Positions 7,644 through 15,638 of a DNA stretch of 32,060 nt are shown in pieces. Where the stretch lies: NCBI GenBank assembly GCA_002339125.1, contig DDJQ01000082.1:40904-72963 (forward strand), read 5' to 3'. Below the pieces are notes generated by a model, which made no database searches, was not told the DNA's origin, and worked only from the letters and a program-made list of their open reading frames with translations. A program made the position numbers and the translations under genes. Each line of letters opens with the position of its first letter. Position 1 is the stretch's first letter. Source of the DNA: Alteromonadaceae bacterium UBA2620. GTDB lineage: Bacteria; Pseudomonadota; Gammaproteobacteria; Enterobacterales; Alteromonadaceae.

Positions 7644-8438
7644 TTATTCGAAACGCAGACTAACGCTGCCCAAATCCTGATAGCGTGCAATCACGTTGTC
7701 ACCAGGTTTCACCGCCACGGCAGCGGTAATTCCGCCACTCATCACAAAGCTTCCGGCTGGCAGGGTTTCACCCATGTCATGCAGAATATTGACGACCATG
7801 GCCACCGCATCGGCCGGATGACCCATTACCGCAGCAGAAGAGCCCATTTCAACAATTTCGCCGTTAAGCTCCATGGCGACACCAATACCATCGACTTCGA
7901 TATCATCAACGTAACGTGGACGACCGCCCGCCACAAAACGGGCTGATGAACTGTTATCTGCAATCACACTGGGTAAATCGAACTTAAAGTTTTCATAGCG
8001 CGAATCGATGACCTCAACGGCTGGCATCACAAAATCGGTTGCCGCCAGTACATCGGCGCGCGTGCAGGCCGGGCCGCTCAGGTCGGCCTTGGTGACAAAC
8101 GCCACTTCGCATTCCACCCGGGGATGCACCATATCGTGGGTACTGATGGCGGTATTTTCCGGCCGTGACATGGCATCGGTTAAAAAACCAATTGACGGTT
8201 TATCCACGCCCATCTGAACCATTTTGGCTTTTGAGGTTAAGCCTGCTTTCCAGCCAATCAGCTTCTCGCCTTGCTCTATGAACCGGGCACGCAGGGCATT
8301 CTGCACAGCATAGCCGTCTTCAATGGTCATTTCTGGGTATTCGTTGGTGAGTTTTGCGATATCATTCGCACGGCGCTGAGCACCTTCCACTCGCTCACAG
8401 AAACGGATAATTTGTTCCTGGGTTAAGCTGGTTTTCAT
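7644..8438 (-). CDS. dmpH: 4-Oxalocrotonate (2-oxo-3-hexenedioate) decarboxylase
   Basis: A 264-residue member of the hydratase/decarboxylase family that removes CO2 from 4-oxalocrotonate to give 2-hydroxypenta-2,4-dienoate. It is told apart from the neighbouring hydratase by DmpH-like stretches: TNEYPEMTIEDGYAVQ, GWKAGLTSKAKMVQMGV, EVIDSRYENFKFDL and MSGGITAAVAVKPGD. DmpH and DmpE form a complex so that the unstable dienol is handed on directly. Here the genes overlap by four bases (ATGA at 8435-8438), which suggests translational coupling. It is probably a paralogue of the gene upstream. Confidence 0.95.
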   Translation of the reverse strand: MKTSLTQEQIIRFCERVEGAQRRANDIAKLTNEYPEMTIEDGYAVQNALRARFIEQGEKLIGWKAGLTSKAKMVQMGVDKPSIGFLTDAMSRPENTAISTHDMVHPRVECEVAFVTKADLSGPACTRADVLAATDFVMPAVEVIDSRYENFKFDLPSVIADNSSSARFVAGGRPRYVDDIEVDGIGVAMELNGEIVEMGSSAAVMGHPADAVAMVVNILHDMGETLPAGSFVMSGGITAAVAVKPGDNVIARYQDLGSVSLRFE

Positions 8439-9232
8439 ACTTTTGTGCTCCCGGCAAAATTCACTTTACAACCACCCACGCCGGCGATGTAACACTCCAG
8501 TTCGTCACCATCGGTAACGGGTACCAGGGCAGACTGTGAGCCGGACAGGATCACCTCGCCTGCTTTAAACGGAATACCAAGTTCACCCAGAGTATTGGCC
8601 AGCCAGGCCACCGCGTTAAAAGGCGAGCCTTGTACTGCTGCGCCCACACCGGTAGAGAACAGCTCACCATTTTTGTACAGGGTCATACCTGCCATGGTGA
8701 TATCCACCTTGCGGGGATCGGCTTTGATGTTACTGACCACATACACACCGCAAGAGGCATTGTCGGCCACGGTGTCCTGAATTTTGATTTTCCAGTCGGT
8801 GATCCGTGAGTCGACAATCTCGAAACACGGGCTCACATAATCGGTGGCACGGATCACGTCTACCGCAGTAATGCCCGGGCCAATCAGGTCTTCTTTGAGC
8901 ACAATGGCCAGCTCCGCTTCTGCTTTAGGCTGAATAAGCTCGTTAAGGTCGATAGTTTCGCCTTCCTGGTACACCATTTTGTCGGTGAGCTGACCAAAGT
9001 CTGGCTGAAAGACGCCGAGAAAATCCTGTACCGCTTTGCTGGTGACGCCAATTTTTTTGCCTACAATTTTCTCACCGGCGTCCAGGCGACGCTGGATATA
9101 TTGCAACTGAATCTCGTAAGCCTGCTCTAAAGTAATATCCGGGTGTTGCTCGGTAAACGGCACCAGCGTGTTGCGTGACACCATGGCCTCATACAACGCA
9201 TTACCTAGTTTTTTAATTTGTGAATTATCCAT
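8435..9232 (-). CDS. dmpE: 2-Oxopent-4-enoate hydratase
   Basis: A 265-residue Mg/Mn-dependent hydratase adding water to 2-hydroxypenta-2,4-dienoate to give 4-hydroxy-2-oxovalerate. It matches DmpE in GEKIVGKKIGVTSKAVQ, VDSRITDWKIKIQDTVADNASCG and GSPFNAVAWLANTLGELG. The Shine-Dalgarno AGGAG overlaps the stop codon of the semialdehyde dehydrogenase gene. It overlaps the decarboxylase gene by four bases. Gene order C-E-H-I-F-G differs from the C-D-E-F-G-H-I of pVI150: D is missing and H-I have moved forward. Confidence 0.95.
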   Translation of the reverse strand: MDNSQIKKLGNALYEAMVSRNTLVPFTEQHPDITLEQAYEIQLQYIQRRLDAGEKIVGKKIGVTSKAVQDFLGVFQPDFGQLTDKMVYQEGETIDLNELIQPKAEAELAIVLKEDLIGPGITAVDVIRATDYVSPCFEIVDSRITDWKIKIQDTVADNASCGVYVVSNIKADPRKVDITMAGMTLYKNGELFSTGVGAAVQGSPFNAVAWLANTLGELGIPFKAGEVILSGSQSALVPVTDGDELECYIAGVGGCKVNFAGSTKV

Positions 9233-9244
9233 GTCTGACCGCTC

Positions 9245-10705
9245 CTATAGCTTCACGCAAACGTTACGCAGCTCGGTGTAGAACTCCAGGGAATGCACGC
9301 CGCCTTCACGGCCTATACCGGACTGCTTGGTGCCACCAAATGCGGTGCGTAGATCGCGCAGGAACCAGCTGTTTACCCAGCAAATGCCCACATCGATTTT
9401 GGCCGCCATACGGTGTGCCCGCGGCAGGTCTTTGGTCCAGATGGTGGTTGCCAGGCCGTAATCAGTACTGTTTGCCAGGCCTATCACTTCTTCTTCGCTG
9501 TCGAAGGGGCGAATGTGACAACAAGGGCCAAAAATCTCTTCTTTTACTACAGCGGCGTCATCGGCTAAATCAGTCCAGATAGTCGGCTGGATCCAGTGAC
9601 CGTTTTTGAGCGCTTCTGGTACCTCGGGTACACCACCACCGGTGATCACCGTGGCGCCTTCCTCTACCGCTTTTTTATAGTAAGACAGGACTTTATCCTG
9701 ATGCTCTTTACTGATTAAAGGGCCGTAGTTAACGCCTTCGTCGGTGGGCTTACCGTAATTAACCGCTTCGGCCTTTTCTTTCAGTGCGGCCACGAACTTG
9801 TCGAAAATCGGGCGCTCCACATACACCCGCTCGGTACCTAAACACACCTGCCCGGAGTTTAAGAAAGACGAGCGGGAGATGCCTTCAATGGCTTTATCAA
9901 AGTCGCAGTCGGCAAATACGATACCGGCATTTTTACCCCCCATTTCAAAAGACACATCGCGGGTGCCTTCGGCAGCGGCTTTCATGATGGCGGTACCGGT
10001 GCGGGTTTCACCGGTAAAGGTAATGGCATCAACGTCTTTGTGTTCGGTAAGGAATGCACCAGCTGAATCCGGGCCGAAACCGTTTACCACGTTATAAACG
10101 CCTTTGGGTACGCCCACTTTATTCATTACTTCACCCAGTAGTACGGAGGTCAGTGGGGTTTCTTCTGATGGCTTGACTACCACGGTATTTCCGCAGGCCA
10201 GTGCCGGGCCGACTTTCCAGGTCATCAGCATGAACGGCGCGTTCCACGGGCTGATAACGCCAATTACGCCTTTAGGTGTGCGAACACCGTAGTTCAGTGC
10301 GCCTGCGCCATCCGGCGTGTCGAGCATAAAACTCTCGGTGGGGACATTTTTGATAGTATCAGCGAAGATTTTGAAGTTGGCCGCGCCGCGAGGAATAAAG
10401 ACATGGCGCATAACATTAGAAGGCTGACCGGTATCGGCCATTTCGGCTTCCACAAAATCTTCAAAGCGGCGGGTGATTTCATCAGCCACTTCATACAGCA
10501 TTTCCACCCGCTGATTAGTGGTAAAGGTAGACCATTCGCCTTGCAGCGCTGCTTTGGCCGCCAGTACGGCTTCATTAACGTCACTACGTCCTGCTTCGGC
10601 AATGCTGGCGATAACTTCGCCGGTCACCGGAGATACTTTGTCAAAGCGCTTGCCATCTCTGGCTGCGACAAACTCTCCGCGGATAAAATTTTCTACTTGG
10701 CGCAT
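9245..10705 (-). CDS. dmpC: 2-Hydroxymuconic semialdehyde dehydrogenase
   Basis: A 486-residue aldehyde dehydrogenase that oxidises 2-hydroxymuconic semialdehyde with NAD to 2-hydroxymuconate, the entry to the oxalocrotonate branch. The ALDH signature residues are visible: Asn155 (SPWNAPF), Lys178 (VVKPSEE), Glu254 (FEMGGKNAG) and the nucleophile Cys288 (NSGQVCLG). The length matches DmpC/XylG. It is the first gene of the lower operon. The ATG follows GAGAG. The 300-bp gap before it holds a terminator of the upper operon and a LysR-type box, so a separate promoter is likely. Confidence 0.96.
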   Translation of the reverse strand: MRQVENFIRGEFVAARDGKRFDKVSPVTGEVIASIAEAGRSDVNEAVLAAKAALQGEWSTFTTNQRVEMLYEVADEITRRFEDFVEAEMADTGQPSNVMRHVFIPRGAANFKIFADTIKNVPTESFMLDTPDGAGALNYGVRTPKGVIGVISPWNAPFMLMTWKVGPALACGNTVVVKPSEETPLTSVLLGEVMNKVGVPKGVYNVVNGFGPDSAGAFLTEHKDVDAITFTGETRTGTAIMKAAAEGTRDVSFEMGGKNAGIVFADCDFDKAIEGISRSSFLNSGQVCLGTERVYVERPIFDKFVAALKEKAEAVNYGKPTDEGVNYGPLISKEHQDKVLSYYKKAVEEGATVITGGGVPEVPEALKNGHWIQPTIWTDLADDAAVVKEEIFGPCCHIRPFDSEEEVIGLANSTDYGLATTIWTKDLPRAHRMAAKIDVGICWVNSWFLRDLRTAFGGTKQSGIGREGGVHSLEFYTELRNVCVKL

Positions 10706-10824
10706 ATCGGACTCTCACTTTAGGCTACGCAAGCCCTTAAATTAATATTTACAACTCAATAACACTTAAGGTCAGTGTAAATCCCCAACTCCATACCGTC
10801 TAATACCATTTAAAAAACAAATTG

Positions 10825-10839
10825 ATACTTAAAAGGTAT
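10825..10839 (-). promoter_or_regulatory. LysR-type operator (ATAC-N7-GTAT) of the lower-pathway operon
   Basis: ATACTTAAAAGGTAT matches exactly the ATAC-N7-GTAT form bound by BenM/CatM-type LysR regulators. The sequence extends upstream as ATTG, giving 16 of 19 identities with the box at 25801-25819 next to the lysR gene of this window. It lies about 120 bp upstream of the dmpC start, a suitable place for an activator site. Confidence 0.7.
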
Positions 10840-10890
10840 AATTAAGAGTGAGTCAGCCAGTGCCGTCACAAGCCTGCCTGACTGGCAAAC

Positions 10891-10939
10891 TAAAAAGCCG
10901 CAAGGTCCGCCACCCTAAGGGTTCGGATCGCATTGCGGC
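10891..10939 (-). terminator. Intrinsic terminator of the dioxygenase-phenol hydroxylase operon
   Basis: On the minus strand GCCGCAA (10933-10939) pairs with TTGCGGC (10897-10903), followed by TTTTTA. Inside is a second hairpin, TCCG/CGGA around the palindrome ACCCTAAGGGT (10912-10922). It lies about 70 bp after the dmpP stop and separates the upper and lower operons. Confidence 0.8.
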
Positions 10940-11006
10940 AGTTGCTGTACAACCGTTATTACCTGGACAACTCTGGCTGACGGGTATCACTTCCCTGTGA
11001 CACAAA

Positions 11007-12068
11007 TCAGATATTTTTAAACAGCGGGCTGCGTACCTGCTGGGCATCCGCAGCGGAAATAAACTTCTCAGTATAAATATCCCTTTCAAACAGGCGCCCC
11101 TGCATTAAGGTATTAATGCAGGCATCAATCATCAGCGGTGGTCCACACAAATAAGCCTTATTACCACTGAAGTCGCCATCAAACGCACGCTGAGCGGCTT
11201 CGTGGACAAACCCTACCTCACCCTCCCATTCGCCATCGTCGCCGGCATCAGACAGCGCCGGGATATAAGTAAAGTTGGCGTACTTTTTAGCCAGGGCTAG
11301 AAACTCGTCGTGATAATAAAGTTCTTCCCGGGTGCGCTGACCGTAGACCAGTGTGATCGGATGCTCGCAACCTTCTTCAAGCAGTTCCATTATCATCGAA
11401 CGGGGACTGGATAGCCCCGAACCACCCGCCATAAATATCATGGGCATGTCGGCTGATTTTTTCACAAAGAAGCGTCCGTAGGGTCCGCTAAAGGTTATGT
11501 CATCGCCCTCTTTGAGCTCATCGTGAATATAGGCCGTTCCCACGCCGCCGGGAACCTTACGGATATTCAGCTCAATTTCGCCAGGCTCCGCTGGTGTGCT
11601 GGCAATCGAGAAAGCCCGGCTGCCAATATCGTCCGGCAGATTAAGGTTGATGTACTGACCCGCCTGAAACTCAATACCATCGGCATCTGCTATCTTCAGC
11701 CAGATACCTTTAATGGTGGGGGTTAACTCTTCGATGCGGCTTACCGTGCACTGATAGTCCTGCACCGGCAGGTTACGGGAGTCAGGATCTTCCTCAATCT
11801 CCGCTTCGATCACCAAATCACTTTCCGGGATCGCACAGCACGCCAGACATTTATTTTCATCGCGCTCAAAATCCATTAAGGCAAAACTGGAGGCTTCACC
11901 GTGATCGACTTCGCCGTCCAGCACATCAATCTTGCAGGTTGCACACAACCCGTGGCAGCAGGCATGGGGCAGGTAAATCCCCGCCCGCAGCGCGGCATCC
12001 AGAATGGTCTGCTCTTCCTCTACCTCAATGGTTTGTCCCAATGGCTCAATGGTTACTTCAAAGCTCAT
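11007..12068 (-). CDS. dmpP: Phenol hydroxylase reductase component (FAD, 2Fe-2S)
   Basis: A 353-residue electron-transfer subunit passing electrons from NAD(P)H through FAD and a [2Fe-2S] cluster to the oxygenase. The N-terminal plant-type ferredoxin domain has Cys37-x4-Cys42-x2-Cys45 and Cys77. The FAD motif RAFSIAS and the nicotinamide-binding region with AGGSGLSSPRSM follow. The C-terminal part contains YLCGPPLMIDACINTL. The length equals DmpP. GGGAGA precedes the ATG, two bases after the dmpO stop. It is the last gene of the upper operon, before the terminator at 10891-10939. Confidence 0.96.
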   Translation of the reverse strand: MSFEVTIEPLGQTIEVEEEQTILDAALRAGIYLPHACCHGLCATCKIDVLDGEVDHGEASSFALMDFERDENKCLACCAIPESDLVIEAEIEEDPDSRNLPVQDYQCTVSRIEELTPTIKGIWLKIADADGIEFQAGQYINLNLPDDIGSRAFSIASTPAEPGEIELNIRKVPGGVGTAYIHDELKEGDDITFSGPYGRFFVKKSADMPMIFMAGGSGLSSPRSMIMELLEEGCEHPITLVYGQRTREELYYHDEFLALAKKYANFTYIPALSDAGDDGEWEGEVGFVHEAAQRAFDGDFSGNKAYLCGPPLMIDACINTLMQGRLFERDIYTEKFISAADAQQVRSPLFKNI

Positions 12069-12070
12069 GG

Positions 12071-12433
12071 TTATTCTCCCTGAGGCGGAACCAGTGTCGA
12101 CAAGCCAGGGGTTTTAAAGCAGAATTGCTCTTTATGCACTAGGCCATTTTGCTTAATTGTTTTATTAAAGTCGGGCGTCCATGGTTCACCACTTTTGGTC
12201 CACTCAATAGCGTCCCAGTCAATCTTGTCGAAATCGGGATCCGGCTGCATAAGTGGCTTTAACTGCTGTTCAATAATGTCACCCAGTTTCTGATCCGGCG
12301 CACCAAACAACATAAAAGGCGCCGCCATCAGCATGTGATGATCCCAGCATGCAAATAACAACTGATGACCATAGTAATTTTCTACCCGGTCTCGCGACGG
12401 GAACTTGTACTCGCCATTTGCTACAACTGCCAT
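12071..12433 (-). CDS. dmpO: Phenol hydroxylase subunit DmpO-like
   Basis: A 120-residue small oxygenase subunit (gamma, MmoZ-like position) of the multicomponent phenol hydroxylase. It carries the characteristic DRVENYYGHQLLFACWDHHMLMAAPFMLF region and the C-terminal half EPWTPDFNKTIKQNGL. In this family it forms the hydroxylase core with the DmpL and DmpN subunits. The start has AGGAGA upstream. A 74-bp gap with a strong hairpin (12472-12494) separates it from dmpN, whereas the other subunit genes in the operon are closer together. Confidence 0.94.
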   Translation of the reverse strand: MAVVANGEYKFPSRDRVENYYGHQLLFACWDHHMLMAAPFMLFGAPDQKLGDIIEQQLKPLMQPDPDFDKIDWDAIEWTKSGEPWTPDFNKTIKQNGLVHKEQFCFKTPGLSTLVPPQGE

Positions 12434-12471
12434 AATAATTCTCCTGTTTACACCTGACTATGCAGGCTTAT

Positions 12472-12494
12472 ATCGCCCGGCATTCCCGGGCGAT
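12472..12494 (-). other. Intercistronic hairpin between dmpN and dmpO
   Basis: ATCGCCCGG (12472-12480) and CCGGGCGAT (12486-12494) form a perfect 9-bp GC-rich stem with a 5-nt loop just after the dmpN stop codon. No T run follows on either strand, so it is probably not a full terminator. A role in protecting the dmpN part of the mRNA or partial termination is inferred. Confidence 0.6.
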
Positions 12495-12507
12495 GCTTTA
12501 ATTTTGA

Positions 12508-14022
12508 TTAGTCTGTTGAAACCTGCTTACGCCATTTCTCGAAGTTCGCTTTGTCTTCAGAGTTGGCATATTCGCCTGCTGCAGTAGGCTCAAGGCTTAC
12601 CCACTCCATCCAGGCAGCCAGGTCACCTTTCAGTGGCTCTTGCATCATGGCAGTCATAGGAAGCCAGGCTTGCACGTATTTCTCAGGCTCCTGTTCAAAC
12701 ACATGCTGACAACCGTCTGAACAGAAGTGATATTTCTCGCCTTCGTAATCAGTCTCACGATGACACAGTTGCGTTGGATCATCCGGCTCGGTGAACAACG
12801 TCGGTAACTGACAAACCTGACAGAGCTTCGGCAGGCCAAAATTGTTGTACTCACCACCGTTTTCTTTCTGCGCAATGGCGTATTCCCAGCGCGGCAGGTA
12901 GTATTTTTCAAACGTAGTCGGGTATTTTTCTTTCAGCCACTCAATGTCGCTGGCAGTCGGTGTCCAGGAATGGAACGCCGTACCAAATTTCCACTGATAC
13001 AGGCCCAGCATAATCTGGTGCGAAGTGTGATCGATTGACTTTTCAACGTCGTCCCAGTGCATCGGTGGTTTAATGCCGTAGCGAGCCAGATCGCGGAACA
13101 GTGCGTTACCATTTTCCACGCCATAGATATTCCACGCTTCGCGCCATGACATCACGCGTTTAGGCAGCATGTAATCCATCATGGCCGCAACCAGGGTTAA
13201 CAGGCGGCAACCACGCCAGAACCATTTGTCGATCCATTTCTGCACAATTGGAATATTGTCCGGATCCTGCTCGAGCATAAACTTGATACATTCCAGACCC
13301 AGTGTCATATGACGGGCTTCGTCTGACTGTGCCGAGAAACCAAAAGTACAGGTGGCCATATCACCGTTGTAGGCAGCGCCTGACATAAACGGCACGAACA
13401 GCAGGTTGGTCAGTACGTACTCGAATGAGAAACCAATGGCGATCAGGAACTCAAATGGCCCTGCCGACATGGCATCGTCAAAGAATGAACGGGCTACTGA
13501 GGTGTACCAGATCCGGTCACGCTGATTGGCAAAATCTTTAAAGCCGTTGTAGAACTTGTTGTAGTTCGACATAGCGTGAACCTGGGTTTGTGCATGGCGG
13601 ATTTCGTCAATCGACTGCATCTGACAAGCCACCTGTGGACCGACGCCGGCAAACTCACGTCCAACCCGGGCAAAACCACGGTGAGACGCATATTCACCCG
13701 GACTAATGCTCTGCAGGAACAACTTGATTGCGGTTAAGTACCGCGCATCCGTCACATTCAGATGGCCGTTGTTTTGCGCGTGGGCATCGATGATTGCATA
13801 ATATTTACGCTCTTTTTCGGCCTGATACTTCCAGTACGCATCCATGGTCAGGCGGAACGGATCTTCCCACTTGGACCAGTCGTGCACCTTAATGCCTTCG
13901 TAATCCACATAAGGGTAGATTTCTTTTTCGTCGCGATAGCTTGGCTCCCAGGCCAGATCGCGGGTCATTAAGCGATACTTCTCTTTTACGTTAAGTTTCT
14001 TCGGGGTCTTTTTAATATCCAC
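12508..14022 (-). CDS. dmpN: Phenol hydroxylase large (alpha) diiron oxygenase subunit
   Basis: A 504-residue catalytic subunit hydroxylating phenol to catechol at a carboxylate-bridged diiron centre. The ligands fit the bacterial multicomponent monooxygenase pattern: Glu110, Glu140-x2-His143 (DEIRH), Glu201 and Glu235-x2-His238 (DEARH). A cysteine-containing YHS-like region lies at about 390-450 (CQVCQLPTL, FCSDGCQHVF). The start codon is GTG, supported by TAGGAG six bases upstream. The spacing Glu110 to Glu140 (30) and Glu201 to Glu235 (34) equals that of toluene monooxygenase alpha subunits. It lies nine bases after dmpM. Confidence 0.97.
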   Translation of the reverse strand: MDIKKTPKKLNVKEKYRLMTRDLAWEPSYRDEKEIYPYVDYEGIKVHDWSKWEDPFRLTMDAYWKYQAEKERKYYAIIDAHAQNNGHLNVTDARYLTAIKLFLQSISPGEYASHRGFARVGREFAGVGPQVACQMQSIDEIRHAQTQVHAMSNYNKFYNGFKDFANQRDRIWYTSVARSFFDDAMSAGPFEFLIAIGFSFEYVLTNLLFVPFMSGAAYNGDMATCTFGFSAQSDEARHMTLGLECIKFMLEQDPDNIPIVQKWIDKWFWRGCRLLTLVAAMMDYMLPKRVMSWREAWNIYGVENGNALFRDLARYGIKPPMHWDDVEKSIDHTSHQIMLGLYQWKFGTAFHSWTPTASDIEWLKEKYPTTFEKYYLPRWEYAIAQKENGGEYNNFGLPKLCQVCQLPTLFTEPDDPTQLCHRETDYEGEKYHFCSDGCQHVFEQEPEKYVQAWLPMTAMMQEPLKGDLAAWMEWVSLEPTAAGEYANSEDKANFEKWRKQVSTD

Positions 14023-14031
14023 GATAGTCTC

Positions 14032-14301
14032 CTAGCTGTTCCAGGTGAGTGTCAGAGCGTCTTCGTCTTCATCGACGTTGCCGCTGAGCGTGATTAAGTT
14101 AATGTTGAGTTCCTGCATATCGAACTCACGGCCAATTTCTTCTTCAATGGTTTCGCGACGCACCACCAGGTGGCCTTCGGCCTGTACCTTCACCATAGCT
14201 GGCTCGTGTACCACTTCGGCATCCGGGTTATCCTGCTCAATGGCTTCCACAATCGAGCGGGTCTCTTCATTGGCCTGTAAAATGATAAATACTTTAGACA
14301 T
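14032..14301 (-). CDS. dmpM: Phenol hydroxylase regulatory (effector) protein
   Basis: An 89-residue cofactor-free effector protein of the MmoB/DmpM family, which binds the hydroxylase and tunes access and reactivity of the diiron centre. Visible family features are the N-terminal VFIILQANEETRSIVEAIE, the central VVHEPAMVKVQAEGHLVVRRETIEEEIG and the acidic end. The length matches DmpM (about 90). AGGAA precedes the ATG. It lies between the L and N subunit genes with only 8-9 bp gaps, so stoichiometric co-expression is expected. Confidence 0.95.
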   Translation of the reverse strand: MSKVFIILQANEETRSIVEAIEQDNPDAEVVHEPAMVKVQAEGHLVVRRETIEEEIGREFDMQELNINLITLSGNVDEDEDALTLTWNS

Positions 14302-14309
14302 CTTGATTC

Positions 14310-15308
14310 CTACTTAAACAAACCGGCTTTTTTAGCGCGCTGTAATAATTCGTCGTGAGCTTCACTAACCAGTTCGTCGGCCTGATTACCTGCAACCGCT
14401 AACCCTGCCACTGGCAGCAATACCGAGGTAAAGTGATTAGCGGCGCTGTCGATCCACTCTTCCAGAACCGCTTTGTTCTCTGCAGATTCAGACGCCATAG
14501 TTTTGATCACCGAGTCCACCCACCGTTTGGACTCCAGATACCAGTTAGTCATGAACTGGGTAAGGATTGAAATGCCTGAACCACCCTGCTCAACCAGGTT
14601 CTGGTCGACAATGCGCTGATACACCAGCGGATAAAGCAGGCCATCCAGCACAAAGTTTTGTTTAATGAATACTTCCACCGGATCGCGCACACACATCAGA
14701 TCTTCCAGTGAGCGGCGCAGCGGTTGCCAGGCATCGCTGTCCATCCAGTCCTGCTTTGCTGCTTCGAGGGATTCCACATCTCCAATCATCAGGCCAAGAC
14801 GAGACAGGTACTGGGCAATGCCTAAATTATCCATCGCGTGATAAACACAGGGCTGGGTAAACACCGTGCCATAACCGTAGCCGCAAACCAGGGTGTTATT
14901 CATGTTGGCCGCGTAATTGGCATGGCGCAACGGAATGAGTAGGTCCTGCGCCACAGCCAGAACCGGGTCCGGCATGCCTTCAATCAGGTTCAGCGACTCA
15001 ACCGTCTTGAAATTAGACTCCATGGTCTCCTGTTGCTTGGCACGATTCAGCGTGTAGGTGCTGTAATAGAACTGACGGGGATCTTTTAAGTCATACCAGT
15101 CGTTCATGCGAATTTTGCTTAAATTCGGATCGTAAAGCTCCTGCTCTGGCGCCCAGGTCGGGCGATAATGCAGATTCTCTTCGGCCTGCAGGTCATAGCT
15201 GGCTTCCTGATACCGCGATGGGATTTTCTTATCGCCAAAGCGCTTCTTTAAATGGCTAAAGGTCTGATTTTTCTGTTCAATATTGACCGTTTGTACATCG
15301 ATTTGCAT
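14310..15308 (-). CDS. dmpL: Phenol hydroxylase beta subunit
   Basis: A 332-residue non-catalytic ferritin-like subunit of the hydroxylase. It has the DmpL features SRYQEASYDLQAEENLHYRPTW in pieces near residues 36-57, the DWYDLKDPRQFYYSTYTLNRAKQ-type region near 85-105, and GYGYGTVFTQPCVYHAMDNLG in the middle. It scaffolds the DmpN subunit in an (LNO)2 hexamer. GAGGAAA precedes the ATG. No diiron ligands are expected or seen in this paralogue. Confidence 0.96.
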   Translation of the reverse strand: MQIDVQTVNIEQKNQTFSHLKKRFGDKKIPSRYQEASYDLQAEENLHYRPTWAPEQELYDPNLSKIRMNDWYDLKDPRQFYYSTYTLNRAKQQETMESNFKTVESLNLIEGMPDPVLAVAQDLLIPLRHANYAANMNNTLVCGYGYGTVFTQPCVYHAMDNLGIAQYLSRLGLMIGDVESLEAAKQDWMDSDAWQPLRRSLEDLMCVRDPVEVFIKQNFVLDGLLYPLVYQRIVDQNLVEQGGSGISILTQFMTNWYLESKRWVDSVIKTMASESAENKAVLEEWIDSAANHFTSVLLPVAGLAVAGNQADELVSEAHDELLQRAKKAGLFK

Positions 15309-15333
15309 AATTCTTTCCTCTAAACTTGCCTAT

Positions 15334-15615
15334 CTACTCGTCACGAAAGTGGTGGGTAGCGTCGTGGAGACTCCACTGGAATGCATTCTTTTCTTCATCG
15401 TCGGAGGGAGCCGCTTCCTCATCGAGGAATGTCACCTTTTGTTCTTCACAAAACTTTTCAAAGTCCTGCTGTTTAAGCACCATTTCCAGTGCCACCTCCG
15501 GCTGGCCTACACTAAACTCAAACTCCACAAATCCGTCGTCTCGTTTGCCTGTCACACGCACGTAATGTAACGAGGTGTCGAACTGCTCTTTCGGGGCCGC
15601 AATACTGTCGTTCAT
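15334..15615 (-). CDS. dmpK: Phenol hydroxylase assembly protein DmpK-like
   Basis: A 93-residue protein with the DmpK core: FDTSLHYVRVTGKRDDGFVE followed by EFSVGQPEVALEMVLKQQDFEKFC. In the Pseudomonas dmp system DmpK is not needed for catalysis but helps to form active, iron-loaded hydroxylase. The C-terminus is acidic (EEAAPSDDEEKN). The Shine-Dalgarno is GGAAGGA. It is the first phenol hydroxylase gene and directly follows the catechol 2,3-dioxygenase gene. Confidence 0.92.
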   Translation of the reverse strand: MNDSIAAPKEQFDTSLHYVRVTGKRDDGFVEFEFSVGQPEVALEMVLKQQDFEKFCEEQKVTFLDEEAAPSDDEEKNAFQWSLHDATHHFRDE

Positions 15616-15638
15616 GATTTGTCCTTCCAGGTTTGCCG

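Larger units (their letters stand above)
10706..11006 (-). other. Intergenic junction between the phenol hydroxylase and meta-cleavage operons
   Basis: This 301-bp stretch has no convincing gene. On the minus strand it carries, in order, a nested hairpin with a T tail (10891-10939), a LysR-type ATAC-N7-GTAT box (10825-10839) about 120 bp before the dmpC start, and an interrupted inverted repeat ATTTACA/TGTAAAT (10747-10753 and 10776-10782). I could not pick a clear sigma-70 -35/-10 pair, as is common for LysR-activated promoters, and I saw no -24/-12 element. Confidence 0.7.

Noticed and set aside
10853..11089. A 78-codon open frame on the minus strand overlapping the end of dmpP
   Set aside because: It overlaps dmpP in another frame and runs through the terminator hairpin at 10891-10939; its composition looks non-coding.
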